Translations under genes and position numbers: made by a program
Part shown: positions 46,748 through 57,852 of the stretch, in pieces
Layout of the letters: each line of letters starts with the position of its first letter
Numbering within the stretch: position 1 is the stretch's first letter
Notes under the pieces: model-generated
Seen by the model: the letters and a program-made list of their open reading frames with translations, nothing else
What the model was told of the DNA's origin: nothing
Databases searched by the model: none
Origin: Apis mellifera
Taxonomy: Eukaryota > Arthropoda > Insecta > Hymenoptera > Apidae
Length of the DNA: 64,000 nt
Assembly (NCBI RefSeq): GCF_003254395.2
Contig: NC_037641.1
Location: 9,466,501-9,530,500, forward strand
Direction of reading: 5' to 3'

Positions 46748-46810
46748 TATAATTTTAATATATATCTCTTTCTACTGAATTCTAAATATCATTACTAGAT
46801 TTTAGATCAC
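46748..46810 (-). other. timeout: timeout 5' UTR, part on coding exon 1
   Basis: On the minus strand a good splice acceptor (pyrimidine-rich, ATTACAG|GTGATC) sits just upstream of 46810, and the ATG follows 63 bases later. This suggests coding exon 1 starts at 46810 and joins a non-coding exon upstream. Predicted from sequence only. Confidence 0.5.
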
Positions 46811-47247
46811 CTGTAATAAGCAATGGAACTGTCAAACCGCTATAGTTTTATTAAATATCAATTTAATAGCAAAAGTTATAAAGTTATAATAAATATATTA
46901 TAATTCTAAATTACAAATGAATCTATGAGTTACTATTCTATAAGTTAGTATTTGAAATTGAATATTTTCTATTAATATCAAATTTTATATATTATAAATT
47001 CTTTCTAAAGTCTATACATTCTATATGAAATTAATACAATATATTTTCCAGATTTATTAAAGATAAATAAAATATAAAATACGGACATGATTAAATAACA
47101 AAACTATCATTAATTTAATTTATAAAATCATTGTAATCATATAATACGCATGTGATCAATTAGCGTCATGATAATTGAGGTTAATCTCGCTTTATAAGTG
47201 AAAATTATATAAAATAAAATGTGAATAAAATTATTATTAATACTCAC

Positions 47248-47379
47248 GTATGTAGAAAAATTCTAAGTTGATGTAATAATCAGCATTTAACACTATCACT
47301 CAACATTTAACACTTAATAATCATAAAAATAACTATGCACAGCACAACGAAACGTCAAACGCAACAGGTGATGTAAAAA
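47248..47379 (-). other. timeout: Predicted non-coding first exon of timeout
   Basis: On the minus strand the splice donor CATAC|GTGAGTATT ends at 47248. Paired with the acceptor at 46811 it gives a 437-base intron in the 5' UTR. The exon contains three short upstream reading frames and two copies of AGTGTTAAATG. Its 5' end is unknown and is set here at the E2F-like site. Confidence 0.4.
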
Positions 47380-47389
47380 GCGCGGGAAA
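47380..47389 (-). promoter_or_regulatory. E2F-type site in the timeout promoter
   Basis: On the minus strand this reads TTTCCCGCGC, a full match to the E2F/DP consensus TTTSSCGC. It lies directly upstream of the predicted first exon. E2F control fits a gene for a replication-fork factor expressed in S phase. The motif is seen; its use is inferred. Confidence 0.45.
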
Positions 47390-50300
47390 ATGTCCGCTCT
47401 CTTATTATGAAATTGACCGATAGAGTGCTTTCGGTTTGTTAATTGTAAATCGAGAAATCGATAAATTTCTCGATTGTCACATTTTAATTATAAATTTTTT
47501 TAAAATATAGATTTTTGATGTAGTATTCTTTTTCAATAATAAAAGGGAACAAATTGTAAATATAAGATATGTAATAAGATATGCATTTTTAATAAGAAAA
47601 GAATATAATTTATTTTACAATCATTTTTTAAGTATTTTTTTTTAATTTTAGCTTCTTTCTTTTTTCTTTTTTTTTTACTTTTTAATTATTTATTTTTATT
47701 ATTAATTTCTACAATTCTAGCAATCAATATATCATTATACAATATATATAAATCATTCTTTAAATTTCTTTTAATTGAGGATAAAATGAATAAGAGAAAT
47801 ATAACAATAAAATAAATAAATTTTCAAATTGCATACAATTTCTATAATGATTCCGTTTCTATGTTTATTTAATAAAAATCTCTTACTTCTCTTCCTTACC
47901 ACTTTAAAGTTATAATTTTAATGAGTGGTCCTTATAAAACATTTAATTAATTGCACGAAACGAACGATTGCTTTGCGAACTTGGTAAACATTGGGGAAAG
48001 TACTTAAAACTTTCTGCGGACCCATCCGAAAGCGAAAAATTGAAAAATTTTCTTGTCTCTTTCGCGAAACGGTGGACAAAAAAAGAACAAATCGTGACCC
48101 TTCTGAAAAATTATTTTCACCAACTTTGAAGCGTATCAAAGCCGGAATCGGCCAGAATTCCCTTCGTAACTTTTTCTTTCCTCCCCGTGGATGAGAAGAT
48201 GAAAGAAACACCAAAGAGACTCCATTATTTCTCTATATAATACCGGGGAATCGCGCTTCGCCACGTCGAGCAATCTGCGATAGGTATTATCCACGAGCGA
48301 GGAAAATAAAGCCATAAATTCAATTTCGTTGGCTACCGGCTACACGAAAAAAAAAAAGAGAGCGCGAAAGAAGACGATTCGTTCACCCCTCCGTGATGGG
48401 TACACACTGTTAAAAGAAAACCGATACGAGAGAGATCGAAAGTGAGAGAGATTGGTGAAGAGATGGAAACACACAAAGGGTGACAAGTATCGCGTGTTAC
48501 GAGGAGAAAGAGAATAGAGTAGATAGAGAGTGGATAGTCGTATTTGATTACCGTGGAACAAACACGGGGCGATCAATCAATATCATCGGTCTTATCTGGG
48601 TCAATAGGTTGTCGACCATTCGTTTGCAGTGTATCTAATTAACACTACGTCTTATTTGTTTATTCTGTTACATTTGTTCCCCATCGCCTTTGTCACTTTC
48701 CTTTGTCTTCGGCGTTCAAATCCAACAGCATGAGCAAACAATCCCCGATATACAGTTGTCAAGCTTTTGTTGTTTCGAATTCACGCTTCCATTCTCGTGC
48801 AAATGCTTTCGAATATTTAGAACGGCAATGGAAATCATAGGGGATCGAGCGAAAATAAATTCATTTTGGAAATTCTACGACGCATAATCGAAGTAACGAA
48901 GAAAAAAAAAAAGAAGAAGAAGAAGAAGAAATATTGGATTCTGGACACAAGGGGTACGTGACGTTGACTTGTTCGAAGGCAATCACCGTCTCATTTAAGC
49001 ACGATATTTCATTAAACCGCGATAATAGAGCAACAGACTCCATATTCGAACTTAAGAGATGTTCCACAGGCTATTTCGCAGTTTACTATGGAAAATTATA
49101 AGTCTCCTTGCCGCGAGAGTTGGCAGTTAAATGTCGTGTGCATAATCTACTCGTTAACTAGTTAATTTAGTTAAGTTTCGTAAGTTTCCCCGGTGCGTAA
49201 ACATAACTGTCTAGGAAACGAGTGAGTTGGAAGCGGGAAATTTAGTCAAGCCGAAATAAAGCGATTGTGTTTCGGCGCTATGAGCTATAAGCGGCAAGAA
49301 CTCTTTATGATTCTCAACAGTATGGAAGCGTCTGAATGTTCGTTACGTTGAAACTTGTTAGACAGAAAATGGCTATTAATATACGCTTAACTTCTGGAAA
49401 TCCAACTACTTTTCATTGGCTATAACGTCGCGGTGCAAACTTTGATATTAATCTTGCCTAATAAGAGTGGAAACGCCAGATGGAACGTGGCATGCTTCCT
49501 ATCTTCTTATTATTATACTTGGTATATTAAAAATAGGGAAGGGAGCAAAGAATAGATAGACACGTCGATTGAAATGAAAAAGTTATAAATTTCTTACAAT
49601 GAACAATTTTTTTTTCTTTTTATAAGATTTTTATAATAAATAATAATGCATTTTCATATATAACGTTTCGATCATGAAACTAGATACGATTTTTCATCAT
49701 TTTCTTTAATTATATCTATAATTTCCCTGTACAACATTACATAATTAAACATTTCCTGTATAAAGACTATTGCGTCTGAATTCCCTTTGATGTTCTCCAG
49801 TTGAGCGGAAATAAGCAGTGCTCTTTGACACCTGTTCTCCCTTCATTAGATTTAATATCGTTTTAATAGTAAGTAATTATCTCCACTTTGATTAAAATTC
49901 ATTTTTAGTAAGATGGAAATCAGTATCTAGATGTGAAATTCTTTTTCTTTTTTTTTGTCCTTTTTCTTATAATTTATCTTATTTATAATTTTTATCTCAT
50001 GACACGTAGTTTATAATTCGAAGTTGAAAAGCATTATTTGTAATCAATTGTAATAAAGTCAGAAAATTGATTTATCGTTCAAAAATTTTAGTAACATAAT
50101 TGTCTGTGCAAATGATTTCAAAATTCGATTCGAATTCGCGTGGCAATCAATGGTACATATAAGCAATATTTTCAATCAGCGTTTTCAATTACTAATGAAG
50201 CCTTCAATTAAAGGGATTTATCCCTGTAAAATCGGCTTAAGAACGTCTGCATCGAGAAATCGATTGTTTGCCATCAAAAGATTTTGGTTGTTACGATTAA

Positions 50301-53143
50301 ATCTATTATCGTGTATTAAATTCTTTTCCTTTATATACGAATAAAAGAAATGCAAAGTTGTAATAACATTAATTCCAATTTTACATTTTCAAACTTTTGT
50401 ATATAGTTACAATCTACAAATATAAAATATTATTTATAAATATACAACAAAGTTGATGATTCATTATCTTATACTTTATTCTTTGGATTAATGAAATAAT
50501 ATTATAAAAACAACAATGCTAATGCAAAAAAGCTTCAAAAGAATGTGTATATGTTTCTTTTCTTCCAATGAAATCTTTTTAATCTTTTTATTCAGTAATG
50601 TATATTATCACACTTATAAAAGTAATTCAACACATAAATCATGTATAAAATTAATGGATCGTCAATAATTCATTTTTCTCAAAGGAACTAACCACGATCC
50701 ATTAATATTTCAAGCTATTCCTTACAACACATAAATTTTAATCTTTTTAAATTTCCTAATTTAATTAATTAACTCTAGCTTAAACAACTACGAAGAAAGT
50801 TGTCAACGCATTTTTCACGAATTTTCGTCAAAATTTCTATACTCTTCAAGATTCCCTCGTAAACAAATCCTGTTCTCCGCATCGCTTCCGAGTATCTCTC
50901 GGCCTTGCTCTTTTCGCTATTATTTATCGGTAAAAGGTATTTGTGACACGCGATACGGCACCGATGTGTACGTCACTGTGAAGATTGAAAAAACATTTTT
51001 GCTTTGAAACCAATGGAGAGCGTGACCTGAATACCGGAAATAGGTCTGTTGTTCACTTGAACACGTATGGTAGATTTCTACTCTCCGGGTAGGTAGATTT
51101 TTAGGCCCCCCACCACTCTCTCAAAAACAAGCGGATTTTCACCGAGCGGTGGAAAAAAAACCGCGCGACGGCTACGTTCGTAGCTCCTGTTCGAAAACGA
51201 CACTGTTTTCGACGAGTGGCAGTGTACAGTGTGCGGTTGTATCTTTCGCAAATGGTGCATGTGGTAAAAATCTTGCTTGTTCGAGCGTTGTTCTCTGGAT
51301 ACAACGTTCCCAACGCGTTTTCCACGTGTTTTCCAATCGTTTAGAGAAAAATATTTTTTATACCTTTTGTCGGGAGGATGTTTGAAAAAGGAGAAAGAGG
51401 AGGATCCGTTATTCCCTAACTTTTCCCCATGTGTTCCGAGTTAATATAATTTCAAAATATTGATCATGACGTATTGTTCCTTTTCTTTGGTCGATTTTCT
51501 TCGATATCTATCTAGTTAGTTTTTACCCGATCAAATATTTAATTTCGTGTACACGTTAATATTTAATTTAAATCAGATATACGTTCCATTTTCACGTAAG
51601 ATTATTATCTGCTACGCAAAGTTTTTTTTTTTTTCTTTAGTGAAATTAATGAAACGCGATATTTACGATAAATTCATATTTTAGTTTATTACCTCAAAAT
51701 ACGAGGAATTATCGTTTCGTTAAAAAGAAAATTGATATGATATCATATTTCATGCGATACTCGATACGATTATATTCGATTCATTCTACACTGTGCACTG
51801 TGATTCTGTTTCAAAATCAAATCTAAACAATTAATTTACTGATTAAAAATTTGTCGAAAATTATTCAAAGTATTCGAGAAAAATTATAAAAATTAATTAC
51901 TTAAAGTTAGAATTAAACTTGTTTGTTCGTTTCAAGCAAATTTAATACTCAAACTGTAATCCGTTTTCTATATTTTATAATTTATCCTTTACCTCGTTCT
52001 CAATCGATCAGAGTATCGTTAGATACAATAAATATTACAGCATCTCATTCAAAGTTTAATGTACGAGAAAAGAGATAGCGCAAATTCAAGATGTGCATTG
52101 TAACAAGATTACACGCCGTTTCTGTCTGTTTACATAACCATTGCCTATTATTTCGATACGAATATATATACCTATTACCCCGCCAAAACGTTATCGCAAG
52201 ATTTGCTTTGCACCCTACTTGTGGAATTTAGCCGAGAAGCGTTTGTCAACTTTGCGAACGAGTGTTTGTACGTACACGGTAATCTAAGTAACGAAGAAGA
52301 GAACGTAGATCAAATTGCTTTCGTGGAATTTCAATATCGAATCGATACAACTTTGAACAAACTTTGATGATGAAATTATTATTTAAAAAATAAATAGATT
52401 CCAAGATTATTTCAAATTCTCGATTAACTTGTCTGTCGTTTAAATGTCATCATCGATAACGTTAACGTTATCATCTCGAAAAAATTATCATCATCCGCAC
52501 AAGTAACGGAACGTAAGAACATTTTTATAGCCCCGGCAAATGAGGCGTTGAAGTTACACGGTACGATGACTCGATTATAAAATACTCTTCTTTGAAGTAG
52601 CTACCCCTCACGGATGTAACGTACAGAAATATACCGTTGCTCCATCATGGAGCTCACGCTCCACTTCTGCAAAAACGATAATTCACCATCATGGTTTATC
52701 GAGCTTTAACACGAGCAACAGTTATAATATCCTCCGGTATCTTTACACATTGAATTTCATTTAAATCCGTTAACACCGTTACTTAGAAACTTTAATTCGA
52801 TTCGAAAGAATTCGATTAATATTCATAAGGATATTAATAACGACGTCGCCTATCTAGAAACCATTATCGATAATACCATATACTTGACCCCTTTATATCC
52901 TTTGTATCCTCAAATTCGTGCAAATCTATCTTCGTAACGAGCCATGTATATATATATATATATAAAACCCATTGTTGATTTTCATCGTCGAGATAACAAG
53001 AATATATATCCAATCTCTCACAACGTAGGTTGTAAAGGATGCCACTGTCATAATTTTACGATCTTCGTAATAGGGTAGGTTACGTAAAATATTGGGGGCA
53101 TCTTTCAAGATCTCGGCCAGATTAACGCTATAAAGTCACGTTT

Positions 53144-53189
53144 TCCGCCATGGAACAGAAAGGATCCATCCTTTTGGATCCTTGGCGGA
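53144..53189. repeat. Compound inverted repeat (hairpin)
   Basis: The outer arms TCCGCCA (53144-53150) and TGGCGGA (53183-53189) and the inner arms AGGATCCA (53161-53168) and TGGATCCT (53175-53182) are perfectly complementary. They form a 15-base-pair stem with one ten-base bulge and a six-base loop. The arms are GC-rich, unlike the surrounding DNA. Confidence 0.8.
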
Positions 53190-55586
53190 TCGATCGGTGC
53201 GATCTAATATTCGAAATGAATCGAATGCAGAAACGACGGGACGCGTTGCAATAACTGTAAGGGTGTACCTGACATCGCGGAATCGTGATACAAAACGGCG
53301 TTGAAACGGGCAGTCCGGTCAGAGAGTGACAGAACGCGAATCGTTAGCTTAGTTTCTAACAATGACGCGTAAAGACACGAGGTGGCGCGGATGGAGCAAT
53401 CTGAACTTGAAGCGTACTTGAAGCGTGGGTACGACATTCGTCGTGAAGAGAAAATTGAATAGTTGTGCGGACAGGTTGTTGAATCGAATAAAGTGGGGAA
53501 ACGTGGTTAACTGGATCGTCGCGGTTCTTTAGGAGTTGATAAGAAATCTGAGAACCGGGTTGGATCCGATTGATACGATTCGACCATTTTTCTTTCGAAA
53601 TTGGGAAATTGGATGAATTCTTTCCGTCCATTAGAAATTTGCATTATTACATTTATTTGAATCACTGTTATCTAAAAGCATAAAAATATATATGTGTGTA
53701 TAAAAAAAGGAAGAAAAGGAAAAGGAGGAAAGTGGAGAAGGAAATTGAGGGTACTTATTTTGAAGCCATTTAAAGCGAATAACCAATTAAGCAATTTTTA
53801 ATTAATTCTCCTCATATTTCTGCGATAAAATTTCCATCCTTATGCTGTATGTAAACTTAAAATGTCGCAAGAGTCACGTTTTGCGGAAATTCAAGGATGG
53901 AACTGGAATGTATGGAGATTTTGAGATGTTTCGTACGAACGTGGCCGTAAGGGAATTAACTTCGTTAGAGTATAAACTTTTTTCCATACTTGTAACAAAA
54001 TGTAAAAGTCCAAGTACAAAATTTATTTTTATTTTCATTATATTTTTCCAACTTACGTATTATTATTATATACGAAATGTACGATGTTTGCTTTGATGTT
54101 TTAATGTTTTTAAAAACATGTTATTTCGAAATGTAGGATAAACAGGTGCAAAAAAGAAAAAAAGAAAGAAAAACAAATATCGAAGGGAGATACGTAATAT
54201 CGTTTAAAAATAACGTGACGATCTCATTCTGTCGCGGAAGGGAAGCGTTACAGTTGCAAATTTCTTCTCAAATTTTATTTATCGCTCAATTTTCCGAGGG
54301 GAAAATTGGATACGAAAGAGAAAGAAATACTTTGCCAATTTCGGGACGAAACTTTTCCAAAGATATTTGTCACAGGTTTACGAGGTCTGGCAAATATCAA
54401 CACTTGATCGTTGTGTCGCTATATTCACGCATTCCGATCCGAATCAGAAGAAAAAAAAAAAGAACAAAAATATATAAAAACTCTTTTAAAAACTCTATAA
54501 AAAAATTGATAAGTGATACCATTCGATTCGAAAAGGAATCGAGCAAGTATATACCTCGCGATAAGTGAATAAATGCAAAATAAATACGACAATACAGCAA
54601 TATAAAATTTCGCTCTCTCGCGGGCAACGAGATCCATCTATTATGCAAATACTATTGTGTTTACTCTACTCTCTACAGGGCCAACAGTTTTCATCAAACA
54701 TTCAAGAAATTTTCGTGGAAAGTTCGATACGAACGACGAACGAAATTTATCCCGTTATATTTCCAAAGTATTTACAACCTCTTCGCCCCGTGAAAGACAT
54801 CCTCGAGGATTGCGGTACACGAACGGCGGAAAGTAGTCGTTAACCGCACCGTTTACAGGCCGACATAATCGTTGCAAGCCCGAGTCAAGCTGGGCTTCGA
54901 AGGGAAACGGAGACCCTCGCCACTTTCGCCGCAGTACACGCATGCAAATTCCCGCATTATTCTTGAGGGCTCGTCCTTCCCATCTTCTTCTCCTTTCTTT
55001 TCTCTCTTTCTTTATTATTATTATTATTATTCCACGCGACCGTTCCTGGAACAATGGTTTTCCTCTCGTCAATTTTCCCCGTGGTACTTTGCGGCTCGTG
55101 GGCGAGCCGTAAGCCACGCGATGACAAAACCTTCGCGATTTCGCAGGGTGGTGATGGTGGTGGTGGAGGGATGGTAAAAATGTTCACGAGTGTCTCTGGG
55201 GGATTTCGAGGCTGCGGGTTATTGACGCTGATCCTTCCTGTTGTACGACTCTAACCTCTGAAATCCGTCTTTTGAGGGCACGGGGCGAAAAATGTGGACA
55301 GAATTTATATTATGGGAGGGGAAAGGGTTTCCTTCTTCTTTTTTTCTTTTTTTTTTTTTTTCCTTCCTCTCGAAATTTCGTACACGTGTGCAGATATCGC
55401 GCACACGTTTGTTTTTATGGTTTATCGTGGTTATTCTTTTTTTTTTTTTTAGGATAAATTATTTATGGAAAGGGAAATCGAAAAGAGGGATGCTTTTTGG
55501 CTGGATGTTAGTCCATTACTATTGACGTTTATATATATTCAGTATTATTTGATTTATTAAGAAATTGATTTACAATACAGATTTAA

Positions 55587-55870
55587 ATTTATTTTAAATG
55601 TATGAGTTTTCTTGAAAAATAATTTGTATTAAAAGTTAATTAATGATTATATATAAAACGAAACGTCAAGTTTCTTATGAATAATTCGTATATTTGTAAA
55701 TTTGTTAGAGCAAAATATTCCTTCATCCGCTATTTATTTTAAATGTATGAGTTTTCTTGAAAAATAATTTGTATTAAAAGGCAATTAATGATTATATATA
55801 TAAAACGAAACGTCAAGTTTCTTATGAATAATTCGTAATATTTGTAAATTTGTTAGAGCAAAATATTGCT
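55587..55870. repeat. Two-copy tandem duplication, 145-base unit
   Basis: Unit 1 (55587-55731) is followed directly by unit 2 (from 55732), which differs by a few substitutions and small TA/A insertions. Both contain TGTATGAGTTTTCTTGAAAA and GAAACGTCAAGTTTCTTATG. Similarity stops around 55862-55870. A fairly recent unequal-crossover or slippage event; neither unit is coding. Confidence 0.92.
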
Positions 55871-57346
55871 TCACTGACACCCGCGATAAATTATCGGGGG
55901 GTTGAGTCGAGTGTAATAAATTATTTCGTGGGTTTAAGACTGTTACTTCTGCCCGAACGATCTGTAGCAACGATTAATCGTTGCGGGTCGAAATATTTCA
56001 TAGGTTGTATCTCAAACTGCGTTTTCCCGGTTCACGAAGAAACGTGGGTACGCGCACGTCGCTTCAGGAGAAGGAAGATGTTTCACGCTTCATTTGCCCG
56101 TACGGAGTGCTTTTGTAAAGAATGAACGATCGTTGCGGTTGACGGTACATACTTGAGAATTCGTTCGAGGAGAAACGCGAGATACAGTAGTTGCATTCCG
56201 TATCGATAAATATGGGAAAACGATGGGTATTACTGGTGTGACGTATGTATAACGTGTAATAAAACGATCCAACGTTTTCGTTAGATAAATAAAGGATAAA
56301 AAAGTATTGAAGTAACAACACGAGATTTTTAAATTAAGATATTTTTTTAGAAAAGTCCATTAATTCCGATATAAACTTGTATAAGAAAGAATTAAACTGA
56401 ATTCATACTCTGAATTTCGTTAGAGACTCGCCATACATCAGGATCATGTTTCAATTCTTCAAATAACAAATTTTATTGATTGACATAATATTTTCTGCGT
56501 AAAATGTATATTCATATTTTTAAATTTACTTTATAAATTATTTTTTCAATCAAAATTACTTAACAATGGGAACTGAATATAATTACAAATCTTTGTTTGT
56601 CGTTAACTGTGTATCTTTTAACTTTGTATTAATTAAAAGATTTGCCGAATCCAAAGCTTTATTCATGATTCAAATAAACCATTATTATTGGCATTACCAG
56701 TTTCAAAGTGTATGGATATTCGTTTTATTTTTAATTACAAAATCAGAATAAAAAAATCGATAAAAATGAAATAAGAAAATCGTCATTTTCAATGCGCGCA
56801 TACATTTACGAAGCCATAAATATCCCGTTTAGAGCTTGATTATTGAGACCGACACTTGTTGTTCGATACGTACACTGCGAATATTACCAATGTAAGATTT
56901 ATGTGGGTCATTACGCTCGATTCGCGTAATTATCGCGGCGGGGGGGGGAGGGGGGGTGCATCGAATGATCGAACAACGGGGAAATAGCGTGAAATCGTAA
57001 CGTGGCACGTGTTGACATGACGCACTTGTCGTTCCGTTCACGTAGCAAGAGATTGTCCGGCTATTAACAGCTATATGCGCTAAATGTATGCGATTGATGG
57101 ACACTGATTCAATATGCGATTGACGTGGATCGAATGATTTAATGACAGTAAACCTTCTCCTCCCGAAATTTCACGCGGATGTCGCTCCCCGTTCCACGAG
57201 ACGAGCGTGAAAATTGAATTAAAAGCTAGTAGCCTCACGCCGAATACGAAACCGATCGTTCAATCCGTACGAGATCAAAACGTACAAAATCGTCGTCGTC
57301 GTCGTCGTCTCGATTCGAATCGAATAGTTTAAAAAAAAAAAAAAAT

Positions 57347-57830
57347 AATTAATTCCAACGAATCTTCCTCCCAAAATTTTAAAATTCTTCTTTTTCTTTC
57401 GAAAAACGAAAGAATCACGTTACGATAAAAAGCAAAGTTGTCTTTAATAATAAATATCTATTCCATGCTTTAAGTTACATATAATTTTCTCAAATTTTCT
57501 GTATGTAACATTCACATCATCGAATAATTTTTTAAAAAGTAATTAACTCCAATGAATCTTTTTCCCAAAATTTAAAAATTCACGATAAAAAGCTACCGAA
57601 AAGTTGTCTTTAATAATAAATATCTATTCCATGGCTTAAGTTAATAATGCATATAATTTTGCTGTATGTAACACTCACATCATCGAATAATTTTTTAAAA
57701 AATAATTAACTCCAACGAATCTTTTTTCCAAAATTTTAAAATTCACGATAACAAGCGAAAAGTCTTTAATAATAAATATTTAGGTACGATGTTGTATATA
57801 ATTTTCTGCCGTTTGCTGCATATAACAGTC
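57347..57830. repeat. Three-copy degenerate tandem repeat, 163-194-base units
   Basis: Copies begin at 57347, 57541 and 57704. Each opens with an AATTAA(T/C)TCCAA(C/T)GAATC block, then CCAAAATTT, then AGTCTTTAATAATAAATAT; the first two end with TGTATGTAAC and CACATCATCGAATAATTTTT. Copy 1 has extra pyrimidine-rich sequence, and copy 3 ends in a diverged form. An older local duplication than the one at 55.6 kb. Confidence 0.9.
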
Positions 57831-57832
57831 AC

Positions 57833-57852
57833 AATAGGTATACATAGGTATA
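57833..57852. repeat. Short tandem repeat of a 10-base unit
   Basis: The unit ATAGGTATAC occurs twice in a row at the end of the larger tandem repeat. Each copy contains the self-complementary word GTATAC. Confidence 0.8.
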
